Source: Leptolyngbya sp. NIES-3755
Lineage (GTDB): Bacteria; Cyanobacteriota; Cyanobacteriia; Leptolyngbyales; Leptolyngbyaceae
Direction: 5' to 3'
DNA: 64,000 bases
NCBI GenBank assembly: GCA_001548435.1
Contig: AP017308.1
Coordinates: 1,497,030-1,561,029, forward strand
Positions 27,124 to 36,117 of the stretch are shown here, piece after piece. Made by a program: the position numbers and the translations under genes. The notes under the pieces were generated by a model. That model was not told the origin of the DNA, searched no databases, and saw only the letters and a list, made by a program, of their open reading frames with translations. Position 1 is the first letter of the stretch. The number at the start of each line of letters is the position of its first letter.

Positions 27124-29919
27124 ATGTTCGCACAACTGCCTGAACGCCGGATGCACTGGGTACGGTGGGTCTTAACGATCGGTTGGCTCCTCGTCATCGC
27201 TTCTCTGTTTTATGATCCTTGGACGGCAGCACTGACAGATCCCGCTCACCCTTGGAGTCCATTGCGGCTTACGGATCAGTGTGTTCAGGTGCAAGGCAGA
27301 TGTGTGGAACAACAGCCTTACCCGATTGGCGCAACGTTATTTTGGGGTGCGATCGTACCGTCTGGAATTTTCATTTTGCTGGTGTTTGGACATGAACTCT
27401 GGCGGCGAATTTGTCCACTGTCGTTTTTGTCCCAGATTCCAAGAGGATTGGGGAAACAGCGACAGTTCAAACGGGAAAATGCAAAAACGGGTAAGGTTCG
27501 CTATGAAATTGCAAAAGTGCCCTCTGATTCTTGGTTGGGCAAGAACTATCTCTATCTACAATTTGGGTATTTATTTATCGGACTATGCGGAAGAATTCTA
27601 TTCTTTAATGCCGATCGATTAGTTTTAGGACTGTGGCTCTTGTTGACGATTGGAGCCGCGATCTGGGTGGGTTACTACTATGGTGGTAAGTCCTGGTGTC
27701 AATATTTCTGTCCGATGGCTCCAGTGCAGACGATTTTTAGTGAACCGCGAGGATTGCTCGGAAGTAAGGCACACATGAGCGAACAGCGGATCACACAATC
27801 AATGTGTCGAACTGTGGAGTCTGATGGTAATGAGCAAAGTGCTTGTGTTGCTTGTCAGAGTCCTTGCATTGATATTGATTCCGAGCGGACTTACTGGAAC
27901 GGCTTGAACAATCCTGAAGAAGCTGTGATTCGATATGGTTATGTTGGTTTAGTCGTGGGTTACTTCGTTTACTACTACTTATATGCGGGGAACTGGGACT
28001 ATTACTTTTCGGGCGTGTGGAACCGCGATCCAAATCAGCTTGCCTCATTAATGAGTCCAGGATTGTACTTGTTTGGGCAACCGATTAATATTCCAAAGCT
28101 CTTTGCTGTACCGCTTGTTCTGGGCGGATTTAGTGCGATCGGGTATTTTTTGGGAACCTGGATCGAACGGCAAGTTAAAGCATACGATCGACAACATCAC
28201 AAGAACTCAGATCCCGATCTAATTCGACATCGGATTTTTGTGATTTGTACCTTTGCAGTGTTCAACTTCTTCTTCTTGTTCGCAGGTCGTCCGTTACTCC
28301 AACTCACTCCGATTTGGGTGCAGTACGGTTTTGATCTCAGCATTGTTTTTCTCAGTACCTTGTGGCTGCAAAAATCTTGGCGACGTAGCGCTGATCTCTA
28401 TTCACGAGAAAATCTAGCAAGCCGATTTCGGAAGCAGCTTGAGAAATTACAGATTAATGTCTCTCAGTATCTCGATGGTCGATCGCTCGATGATTTGAAC
28501 ACCAATGAAGTGTATGTGCTTGCAAAAGTTCTTCCTGGTTTTAGCCAAGAGAAACGGCACGAAGCTTACAAAGGTGTAGTTCGAGAAGCATTAGAAGAAG
28601 GCTATGTCAGTACTTCTAGTAGTCTTGAAGTTCTCCAGCAAATGCGCCATGAGCTAGGCATTTCTGATGATGAACACCGAGAAGTTTTAGAAGAATTGGG
28701 CGTAGAAGATCCAGAATTGCTCAATCCTAACTATCAGCGATCGCTAGAAAATCAAATCCGTCTGACAGGCTATCAAAAATCCTTAGAGCGATTTCTCCGA
28801 TTGCAGCAGCAAATTAGTGCAACTGAGTTCACCCCCTCCACTGAAGAATCAAATGCGATTCGTGCGTTGCGGCGTGACTATTCGATTACTCCTCAAGAAG
28901 AAGATTGGGTACTGAGCGGATTTGCGCCAGATGCAGGCAATACTCAGAAGGCAGAATCGTTATTGGCTCGGTTAGCAGAGTGGAGTACGTGCGATCGTGC
29001 TCTCAATCATCCGAGCCTTGATTCTGCAATCTCACAGCTTTTACATCAAGGAGTTCAACACAAACGGGAATTGATTGTGCGATCGATTCTAGAAATTCTC
29101 GTGGCGCTGAAAGACCAACCGAGCGCGATCACCCTTGCTCGATCGCTCAAACAACTCTCGCCACAACTCACATCTGAATTAGTCAGTCAGAAACCTTGGC
29201 AAGCCCACTTAAACCGCAGCATTGTAGAGATACTAATTCAGCCTCAAGCGCTAGAGTCCACGAATGCAGACGTATCCACACAAGATACAGTCAGCTACCT
29301 CGAAACCTTGTTAGAACATTACAATCCGGTGATGCAAGTGGCAGCGCTATTTGCGATCGCTCAACTCGATTTCCAACGTGCTCAAACTCTGGCTCAAACG
29401 ATTCAGCCTGACTCGTCTTTATTGCGCGACACCGCAGAACGGTTACTCTCTTTGTCATCTTCCCCGGCTTTGACAGAGTTTCCAGCGCTCGAAAAGTTGG
29501 TGCATTTATCGAACAATGATTTCTTCGATCGAGTTCAGATTGATACTCTCATCGCATTAGGCGATCGCTCAGAGATGAAAACCTACACTAAAGGCAATGT
29601 GATCACTGAAGCAGGTGATACTTGTCGAGAATTGCTGCTGTTGATCGAAGGGGCTGCAATCATTCAAGGCACAGATGGAGAAACAACCACCAGAGTCGAT
29701 CGATTGCATCCTGGACAAATCTTGGATGAACTCGAAGCATTAACGCATAGCACTTTGGAGAATACGATTTTGGCGGAAAGCGATCGAACTCGAATTCTGG
29801 CAATTCCGGTCGATGCACTCGATGATTTATTAGAGCGCGATGTTAATTTTGCCCGACGATTTTTAGATCTTGAAGGTCGGCAACTTCAACGACTTGTGAA
29901 ATTAGGAGCGCAGGCTTGA
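27124..29919 (+). CDS. Membrane ferredoxin (NapH/CcoG-like) fused to HEAT-like and cyclic-nucleotide-binding domains
   Basis: 931 residues from ATG 27124, chosen because TAGGAG lies eight bases upstream and overlaps the META stop. The N-terminal ~420 residues carry several transmembrane helices and cysteine motifs of polyferredoxin-type membrane proteins: RRICPLSFLSQIPR, WCQYFCPMAPVQT and SACVACQSPCIDID. The middle is helical, with HEAT-like repeats (VMQVAALFAIAQLDFQRAQT). The C-terminus is a CNB/Crp fold (YTKGNVITEAGDTCRELLLL, LHPGQILDELEALT). It probably passes electrons to or from an Fe-S cluster, gated by a cyclic nucleotide; this is inference. It is the last gene of its run. Confidence 0.8.
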   Translation: MFAQLPERRMHWVRWVLTIGWLLVIASLFYDPWTAALTDPAHPWSPLRLTDQCVQVQGRCVEQQPYPIGATLFWGAIVPSGIFILLVFGHELWRRICPLSFLSQIPRGLGKQRQFKRENAKTGKVRYEIAKVPSDSWLGKNYLYLQFGYLFIGLCGRILFFNADRLVLGLWLLLTIGAAIWVGYYYGGKSWCQYFCPMAPVQTIFSEPRGLLGSKAHMSEQRITQSMCRTVESDGNEQSACVACQSPCIDIDSERTYWNGLNNPEEAVIRYGYVGLVVGYFVYYYLYAGNWDYYFSGVWNRDPNQLASLMSPGLYLFGQPINIPKLFAVPLVLGGFSAIGYFLGTWIERQVKAYDRQHHKNSDPDLIRHRIFVICTFAVFNFFFLFAGRPLLQLTPIWVQYGFDLSIVFLSTLWLQKSWRRSADLYSRENLASRFRKQLEKLQINVSQYLDGRSLDDLNTNEVYVLAKVLPGFSQEKRHEAYKGVVREALEEGYVSTSSSLEVLQQMRHELGISDDEHREVLEELGVEDPELLNPNYQRSLENQIRLTGYQKSLERFLRLQQQISATEFTPSTEESNAIRALRRDYSITPQEEDWVLSGFAPDAGNTQKAESLLARLAEWSTCDRALNHPSLDSAISQLLHQGVQHKRELIVRSILEILVALKDQPSAITLARSLKQLSPQLTSELVSQKPWQAHLNRSIVEILIQPQALESTNADVSTQDTVSYLETLLEHYNPVMQVAALFAIAQLDFQRAQTLAQTIQPDSSLLRDTAERLLSLSSSPALTEFPALEKLVHLSNNDFFDRVQIDTLIALGDRSEMKTYTKGNVITEAGDTCRELLLLIEGAAIIQGTDGETTTRVDRLHPGQILDELEALTHSTLENTILAESDRTRILAIPVDALDDLLERDVNFARRFLDLEGRQLQRLVKLGAQA

Positions 29920-30009
29920 AAAAAATGAGTGTTCTCTGAGAGAGTGGTCTGTAAGGTATGGAAAGGCTCTTCCGCCCCTAGAACAAATTCATTGGAGCGG
30001 GTTAATCCA

Positions 30010-31899
30010 GTGAACGACAATCTTGAAAGCACCATGATGCAACCTGATATTAACGATTGCAAAGCGATCGAACTTGCCTTAAAGCAGAGTGAAGCCCGCT
30101 ATCGTGCCATTGTTGAAGATCAAATGGATCTGATTGCTCGATCGCTTCCTGATACCACCCTCACGTTTGTCAATGGCGCTTTCTGTCGCTACTTTGATGT
30201 CCAGCCTGAAGAGGTTCTGGGGAAAAGCTTTTATCGAATGATCCATGAAGCCGATCGACCAGAAGTGATGCAACGAATTAGTACTTTGAGCCGCACAAAT
30301 CCGATGTTAGTGATGGAGAACCGGAATGTGGCAAAGGGACAAGTGCGTTGGATGCAATGGAGCGATCGACTCTTGTTTGATGAGCAGGGCAATGTTAAAG
30401 AATTTCAGATGGTGGGACGCGACATCACCGATCGCAAACAATCCGAAGCGGCTCTGCGGCAGAGTGAAGCGCGTTTGTCAATCGCTCAACGGGTGGCTCA
30501 AATCGGCATCTGGGAATGGGACATTGCAACCCAAAAGCGAACCTGGTCAGAACTAACCTATCAACAGTGGGGACGCGATCCAGCGCTTGGCGATCCAACC
30601 TACGACGAAGTTTTACAAATGGTACATCCTGACGATCGAGACATTGTACAAGCCTGCAATGATGCCGCGATCGATCAAGGGATGCCTTATTCGCTCACCC
30701 TGCGCGTTTTACATCCAGACGGTTCCATTCGTTATCTGGATAGTCGAGTTGAGCCGCTGTGTGATGAGCAAGGACAAATTTTCAAACTACTTGGAACCTC
30801 GATCGACATTACCGAACTAAAACGAATCGAAACCGCGTTACGCGAAAGTGAAGAGCGCTTCCGACGTGCCTTTAACGGTGCTCCGATCGGAATGTCTCTC
30901 GTTTCCCTCACCGGGCATTTTGTCAGAGTCAACCGGACTTACTGTGATCTCATGGGATATACCCAAGAAGAACTCTTCACTCGAACCTTTCGCGACCTGA
31001 CTCATCCCGCCGACAAAGAAGAAGATTGGCAGGGCTTTCAACAGATGTTAAACGGCGAAATTTCAGCCTTCCAGATGCAAAAACGCTACATCACCAAACA
31101 AGGCGAGGTCGTTCCCGTTCTGCTCAGTACTGCACCCCTTCGAGATGAGACAGGGAGAGTTCTCTATGTGGTGGCACACATTCAGGACATCCGCGATCGA
31201 CTCAAAGTAGAGCGGATGAAAGATGAATTTATCTCTGTGATCAGTCACGAACTTCGGACTCCGTTAACTTCGATTCGGGGAGCGCTCGGAATTCTAGCAT
31301 CGGGCGTATTCCACGATCGACCCACGCAAGCCGATCAAATGCTCAAAATTGCCCTGAACAATAGCGATCGATTAGTGCGTCTGGTGAATGACATTCTCAC
31401 ACTGGAGCGATTACAAAGTGGCAAAGTTCCGCTGATCAAGGAACCCTGTCAGGTGAGCGATTTGATTCAGCAAGCGATTGAGAGCGTTCGGGCACTTGCC
31501 GACCAGTCTAGCATTGTACTCTCTGTTAGTTCCGTTTCTGCCACGATCGTCGCTGCTCCTGATGCGATCGTGCAAACGCTCACGAATCTATTGTGCAATG
31601 CCATCAAATTTTCTGACTCAGGCAGCACAGTTTGGATTGATGCAGGACTACATGAAGATCGATCGCACTTTTGTTTCAAGGTGAAAGATCAAGGTCGTGG
31701 CATTCCCGAAGATAAGCTTGAGATGATTTTTGAGCAATTCCAGCAGGTGGATGTCTCTGATTCTCGGCAAAAAGGCGGCACAGGATTAGGACTTGCAATC
31801 TGTAAAAAGATTGTGCAAGAGCATGGAGGACAGATTTGGGTAGAGAGTCGGCTAGGTGAAGGAAGCACCTTTTACTTTGTATTGCCATTAACTAAATAA
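30010..31899 (+). CDS. PAS-PAS-PAS sensor histidine kinase
   Basis: About 629 residues from GTG 30010 (GGAG upstream); ATGs at 30034/30037 are alternatives. Three PAS/PAC units are seen, with VGRDITDRKQSEAALRQSEA, LGTSIDITELKRIETALRES and VAHIQDIRDRLKVERMKDEF closing each. HisKA carries the phosphorylated His in SVISHELRTPL; the ATPase has NLLCNAIKFS, DQGRGIPEDK and GGTGLGLAICKKIV. No transmembrane helix, so it is a cytosolic sensor. The single-domain receiver starts five bases after the stop and is its likely partner. Confidence 0.88.
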   Translation: MNDNLESTMMQPDINDCKAIELALKQSEARYRAIVEDQMDLIARSLPDTTLTFVNGAFCRYFDVQPEEVLGKSFYRMIHEADRPEVMQRISTLSRTNPMLVMENRNVAKGQVRWMQWSDRLLFDEQGNVKEFQMVGRDITDRKQSEAALRQSEARLSIAQRVAQIGIWEWDIATQKRTWSELTYQQWGRDPALGDPTYDEVLQMVHPDDRDIVQACNDAAIDQGMPYSLTLRVLHPDGSIRYLDSRVEPLCDEQGQIFKLLGTSIDITELKRIETALRESEERFRRAFNGAPIGMSLVSLTGHFVRVNRTYCDLMGYTQEELFTRTFRDLTHPADKEEDWQGFQQMLNGEISAFQMQKRYITKQGEVVPVLLSTAPLRDETGRVLYVVAHIQDIRDRLKVERMKDEFISVISHELRTPLTSIRGALGILASGVFHDRPTQADQMLKIALNNSDRLVRLVNDILTLERLQSGKVPLIKEPCQVSDLIQQAIESVRALADQSSIVLSVSSVSATIVAAPDAIVQTLTNLLCNAIKFSDSGSTVWIDAGLHEDRSHFCFKVKDQGRGIPEDKLEMIFEQFQQVDVSDSRQKGGTGLGLAICKKIVQEHGGQIWVESRLGEGSTFYFVLPLTK

Positions 31900-31903
31900 C
31901 TTT

Positions 31904-32287
31904 ATGGAAGAGACCAAGCGAATTTTAATCATTGATGATGAAGATGATATTCGGGCTGTGGTGCAAATTTCGCTTGAAGAATTTGGGGGATGGCAAACGA
32001 TCGCGGCTTCATCTGGGACTGAAGGGATAGCATTAGCTCGATCGGAGATTCCTGATGCAATTTTGCTCGATATTTCGATGCCTGATTTTGATGGCTATCA
32101 AGTGTGTGAAGTGCTGAAACAGGATGATCAAACTCAGGCGATTCCGGTCATTCTTTTAACTGCGAAAGTTCTACCTAGCGATCGACAACGATTTGCAGCC
32201 CTGAGCATTGTAGGTGTGATTACTAAACCCTTTGATCCGATATTAATTTGGCAAGAGGTGAGAGCCATCTTGGGATGGATAGTTTAA
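31904..32287 (+). CDS. Single-domain response regulator (CheY-like)
   Basis: 127 residues, one receiver domain: acidic pair Asp11/Asp12 in LIIDDEDD, phospho-acceptor Asp56 in ILLDISMPDFDGYQ, Thr86 in LLTAK and Lys108 in TKPFDP. No output domain. It follows the PAS kinase by four bases and is most likely phosphorylated by it. Confidence 0.88.
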   Translation: MEETKRILIIDDEDDIRAVVQISLEEFGGWQTIAASSGTEGIALARSEIPDAILLDISMPDFDGYQVCEVLKQDDQTQAIPVILLTAKVLPSDRQRFAALSIVGVITKPFDPILIWQEVRAILGWIV

Positions 32288-32306
32288 GTCGCGATTTCTC
32301 TCCTTT

Positions 32307-32330
32307 TCATATTTCTCCCATATCTTTTTG
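32307..32330 (+). promoter_or_regulatory. Recurrent TCATAT-type element (copy D)
   Basis: TCATATTTCTC followed 11 bases later by CCATATCTTTT, a direct repeat with OmpR-like spacing, about 100 bases before the second receiver gene. Confidence 0.35.
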
Positions 32331-32417
32331 CCTTAACGTGCTCGATTAATTAGTCCAAGTGTTGCCTTTTCAAGCCCACCAAATCCTATTTCCCTCTGCT
32401 CATGCAAGAGAGATCTC

Positions 32418-32825
32418 ATGCCCGATAAAACCATTTTGCTGATCGAACCTGAAGCGAGTATTTGTGAGGTTCTAGAGATCTGCTTGCGAGAGTTAGGAGG
32501 CTGGCGAGTGGCGGTTTCTAGTTCAATTCAACAAGGGATAGAACAGTGTGGAATCTCTCAGCCCGATGTGATTCTACTCGATGCTTCTACTGCGGAAACC
32601 GATGCTCTGATTTTTAGTGAGCAGCTTAAATATGATTCGATGATCCGATCGATTCCGATTTTGCTCGTTACTGCAAGGGCTAGTTGGTTTACCTTCGAGC
32701 AACTTCGGGCGATGGGATTTGCGGGAGCGATCGCGAAACCGTTCAATCCCCATACCCTGTCTGGACAAATCTTAGGTCTGCTGAAGCAATCTGGACTCGA
32801 TCGTCACCTCACAGACAGCGATTGA
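32418..32825 (+). CDS. Response-regulator receiver protein with altered acidic pocket
   Basis: 135 residues, receiver fold only. Asp55 (ILLDASTAETDA), Thr85 and Lys107 (AKPFNP) are present. The usual Asp-Asp pair after strand 1 is replaced by Glu10-Pro11 in LLIEPEAS, so Mg2+ binding and phosphorylation may be weakened. It is a diverged cousin of the receiver at 31904 (both have ELGGW/EFGGW after helix 1), suggesting duplication. It has its own leader of 130 bp with a TCATAT-type element, so it may be regulated separately. Confidence 0.8.
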   Translation: MPDKTILLIEPEASICEVLEICLRELGGWRVAVSSSIQQGIEQCGISQPDVILLDASTAETDALIFSEQLKYDSMIRSIPILLVTARASWFTFEQLRAMGFAGAIAKPFNPHTLSGQILGLLKQSGLDRHLTDSD

Positions 32826-32972
32826 ACAGCATTCAGATCGATCAGGAGAATCACCTTGTAGGACTTTCGATCGTGATTTAATGTCAAACTGAGTTTGTGG
32901 GATCGAGTCGATTAAATCAGGAACTTCCCGGTTTACTTGATTCAATTCAGCAAGAGCTTGTGGAGAGGTAAG

Positions 32973-34676
32973 ATGCCAAGGAACTATCGTAATGCTCCAG
33001 CCCGCTATTTGAGGCGCGTACAAGTTTGGGTGATGGTGAGTTTTGCGCTGGTATTTTTTGCGATCGCGCCCTTATCTCTCGCTCAGTCAGAAATTCCAAC
33101 CGGGAATTCGATCGATGGCTATCCGATCGTGCTTGATCAGCATGAACTATTTCGACTCAAGCAGGGAATTCCAGGAGTCGCATCGGCTGAAGAACGCGCC
33201 AGAATTGTCAACGATCGCTTAATTCGAGTTGCAGAGGATGAATCAATTTCACCCCAGTCGATTCGCGTGGAGGAACAAGACAGCGGCTCTGTGATCGTTG
33301 CTGAAGATACGGTGATTTTTACAGTACGAGAGAGTGATCGAACAGGGGATGACTCTCGATCCGCTACTGCAACTGAGAAAGTTCAGATGATTCAATCCGC
33401 GATCGTACAATATCGACAAGAGCGCAGCGCGAACAAGCTGATTCAAGGAATTGGACTCACCGTTTTCGGCACGATCGTACTGATTGGATTTCTCGCACTT
33501 CTTCAGCGATCGATCGCTCGACTGCTGCTCAAAATCGATGCGGCTCAGCGGAACAATGCACTCAGTCTGAGAGTTCAAAATCTTCAGCTTCTCGGCTCAG
33601 GTGCAACAAGTTATTTGCTGACTAATTTACTAGGTCTGTTTCGCCTGATCGTTATATTAGCTAGCTTGTATGTTTACATTCCCTTTGTGCTCAGTCAATT
33701 TCCAGCGACAAGGTCGATCGGAAGATCAGTCTTGAAGGATACTATCGATCGCTTAAGTCAAATCGCTGCCACCTTTGTAGAGTATTTACCAAACTTGGTG
33801 ATCATTGCGCTGATTGCTGTCTTCACGCATTACACCATTCAATTCGTCAAACTGGTTATCCTTGAATTAGGGCGAGGTGATGCTTATTCTTGGTTTTATC
33901 CCGAATGGATTCAGCCTACTAACCGTTTAGCAACAATTTTGCTAGTGGTAATTGGTTGTATTGTTGCTACGCCTTATCTTCCCGGCTTTAATTCACCTGC
34001 GTTCCAGGGAATTTCTCTATTTCTGGGTGCATTAGTCACGCTTGGATCATCATCAGCGGTGACAAATGCGATCGCAGGAATTATTCTGATCTACACTCGT
34101 GCTTTCCGCATCGGCGACATTATTGGCATTGGTGAAACGATCGGCGAAGTGGTTGAAAAATCTTTGTTTGTCACTCGCTTGGTCACGTTCAAACAACAAG
34201 TGATCACGATTCCAAATGCTTCAGTTCTCAATAGCAATGTGATTAACTTTAGTGCGGTTTCCCGTTTAAATACCGCATCTCACGAACCGAAGCGCTATCT
34301 AGTTCTTCACACGACCGTGACTCTTGGTTATGATGTCTCTTGGCGCAAGATTCATGAAGTTCTGATTCAAGCCGCAGAAACCACGATCGGGATTGTTTCA
34401 GATCCGCAGCCCTTTGTTTTACAGACTGCACTAAATGATTTCAATGTGAGCTATGAACTCAATGCGTATACAGATCATCCTGAGTTAATGCCTGTACTCT
34501 ATTCAGAACTTCACCAGAACATTCAGGACTACTGTAATCAAGCAGATATCGAGATTCTCTCTCCAACTTATACATCGCTCCGAGATGGCAATCATTCCAC
34601 GATTCCAAGCGACTATTTGCCGAATGATTACGCTGCTCCAACCTTCCAAATTCACACTCAGAATCAACATCATTGA
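32973..34676 (+). CDS. MscS-type mechanosensitive ion channel
   Basis: 567 residues from ATG 32973, selected for GGAGAGG upstream. A signal peptide (VMVSFALVFFAIAPLSLAQ) precedes a periplasmic domain, then several helices and the MscS pore/beta domain: LGSSSAVTNAIAGIILIYTR, FRIGDIIGIGETIGEVVE and IPNASVLNSNVINFSA. This opens under membrane tension to release solutes in hypo-osmotic shock. The long N-terminal extension resembles the larger cyanobacterial MscS relatives. Confidence 0.88.
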   Translation: MPRNYRNAPARYLRRVQVWVMVSFALVFFAIAPLSLAQSEIPTGNSIDGYPIVLDQHELFRLKQGIPGVASAEERARIVNDRLIRVAEDESISPQSIRVEEQDSGSVIVAEDTVIFTVRESDRTGDDSRSATATEKVQMIQSAIVQYRQERSANKLIQGIGLTVFGTIVLIGFLALLQRSIARLLLKIDAAQRNNALSLRVQNLQLLGSGATSYLLTNLLGLFRLIVILASLYVYIPFVLSQFPATRSIGRSVLKDTIDRLSQIAATFVEYLPNLVIIALIAVFTHYTIQFVKLVILELGRGDAYSWFYPEWIQPTNRLATILLVVIGCIVATPYLPGFNSPAFQGISLFLGALVTLGSSSAVTNAIAGIILIYTRAFRIGDIIGIGETIGEVVEKSLFVTRLVTFKQQVITIPNASVLNSNVINFSAVSRLNTASHEPKRYLVLHTTVTLGYDVSWRKIHEVLIQAAETTIGIVSDPQPFVLQTALNDFNVSYELNAYTDHPELMPVLYSELHQNIQDYCNQADIEILSPTYTSLRDGNHSTIPSDYLPNDYAAPTFQIHTQNQHH

Positions 34677-34733
34677 TGTGAATCGTTCCTTTATGACAGG
34701 CTTTCTAATCTCGATCGCTGTCTCTGTGGTTTT

Positions 34734-34754
34734 TCATATCACCATCATATTTTC
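34734..34754 (+). promoter_or_regulatory. Recurrent TCATAT element (copy E)
   Basis: TCATATCACCA at 34734 is followed exactly 11 bases later by TCATATTTTC at 34745, then ACTGTACTGTACTG. It is about 170-190 bases upstream of the DUF1269 gene. Confidence 0.4.
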
Positions 34755-34923
34755 TTACTGTACTGTACTGAGTATGTACAAAAGCTGCTAACCAAGCTTC
34801 GTAACAGTTTGGTAAAAGCGACTCTCTTTACATCGATTGCGAATGAACACAATCTGATCGAAGTCGCTTCACAAAATGGAAATTCTTAGCACGATCGACA
34901 AAACCATAACCTAGGAGAAGCTG

Positions 34924-35430
34924 ATGTCAACCTTAACGGTTTGGAAATTCAACACGGCTGATGGTGCAGAGACAGCACTGAGAAAGCTCGAAAGTTTAGA
35001 GAAACAGCAATTAATTCAGGTGCTCGATGCCGCAGTTGTGACTTGGGCAGAAGGACGGAAACGCCCTAAAACTTACCAGGCGATGAATACAGCGGGTGCA
35101 GGTGCGCTCGGTGGTGCATTCTGGGGAATGTTATTTGGCATTCTCTTCTTCACTCCCTTGTTAGGTCTCGTCGTCGGGGCAACCGCAGGTGCAATCTCAG
35201 GTCGCTTTACAGACTATGGCATCAATGATAGTTTTATCAAAGATCTGCAAAACAAAGTCACTGAGGGAACCTCTGCTCTGTTCTTGCTCACAGGTCAAGT
35301 CACGATCGATAAAGTAGAAGCTGCGTTTGCTCAAGACGAAAAAGGCGAACTGATTCAATCTAATCTGTCGAGCGAACAAGAAGCCAAGCTACGTGAAGAT
35401 TTTGGTGCAGAAGTCGGTGCACCCGCGTAG
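34924..35430 (+). CDS. DUF1269 family membrane protein
   Basis: 168 residues; MSTLTVWKFNTADGAETALRKL and a glycine-rich hydrophobic hairpin GALGGAFWGMLFGILFFTPL identify DUF1269. Members are small membrane-associated proteins, often stress-induced, of unknown mechanism. Start ATG 34924 has TAGGAGAAGC immediately upstream. It is preceded by a TCATAT direct repeat. Confidence 0.85.
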   Translation: MSTLTVWKFNTADGAETALRKLESLEKQQLIQVLDAAVVTWAEGRKRPKTYQAMNTAGAGALGGAFWGMLFGILFFTPLLGLVVGATAGAISGRFTDYGINDSFIKDLQNKVTEGTSALFLLTGQVTIDKVEAAFAQDEKGELIQSNLSSEQEAKLREDFGAEVGAPA

Positions 35431-35509
35431 TCAAATTTTCCATCAAAGGTAGAGCAGCCCTCTCTATCTCTGATCTCAGATTGACGATATATCTCAGAAC
35501 AAATCTTAG

Positions 35510-35567
35510 TCCCCTTCAGGGGAGTTCCCTCGATTAGCCCGGTCGGTTTAGCGCCGGGTGGGGATCG
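35510..35567 (+). other. Structured leader with competing stems, possible cis-regulatory RNA
   Basis: TCCCC (35510-35514) can pair with GGGGA at 35519-35523 (loop TTCA) or with an identical GGGGA at 35560-35564. Between them CCCGG/CCGGG (35538-35542/35554-35558) forms a second hairpin, with CGAT/ATCG outside it. It lies 45 bases ahead of the secreted-protein gene at 35611. No known riboswitch class is recognised. Confidence 0.35.
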
Positions 35568-35610
35568 CAAATAAACAAACTCGTCAAAATTACAAACCCG
35601 AAGAAAACCC

Positions 35611-36063
35611 ATGAAACCAGTTTTAACGATCGCGAGTGTCATATCGATCGCCGTTGTAGCCGCATCCTCTTCCCCCAACCCTGCCCAAGCCTTTCCTCCG
35701 GCTCCCGCAGGCTGTGTCTATCTCAACGAGATTACAACGGGAAGACCTGTCATTCGTAAGACCGTAGCTACCAATAACTCGAACGCGAACACAGATTTTG
35801 CAGTGCCAACCGGAAGACAGTTCAGAAGCTACATTGGCAGGCTGATTCCTGAAAACAATTCGCGCTTCACGGCACAAGTCAACCTCAAATACAATGATGG
35901 TTCGTCTTCAACGGCGGTTACGCGCACGATCGAGGCACGACGATTTTTCATGTACAATCAGCCATTCCAGACCCCAACGGATCGGCAACCGTTCCAAATT
36001 AACACTCGTGTTACAGGAAACCGCAACACTGCTTATCAAGTTGCAGTCTTAGCATGTCCGTAG
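35611..36063 (+). CDS. Secreted hypothetical protein, 150 aa
   Basis: Signal peptide VISIAVVAASSSPNPAQAF then a mature domain of about 125 residues with a likely Cys pair (GCVYLNE near the start and the terminal VLACP). Composition is basic and Asn/Thr-rich, suggesting a beta-rich extracellular protein. No family is recognised. A structured leader precedes it. Confidence 0.7.
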   Translation: MKPVLTIASVISIAVVAASSSPNPAQAFPPAPAGCVYLNEITTGRPVIRKTVATNNSNANTDFAVPTGRQFRSYIGRLIPENNSRFTAQVNLKYNDGSSSTAVTRTIEARRFFMYNQPFQTPTDRQPFQINTRVTGNRNTAYQVAVLACP

Positions 36064-36117
36064 TGATTCGGAGCGAGAGTAAGTCAAGGATGCGAATTTG
36101 GCTTGCTCTCAATTCCC

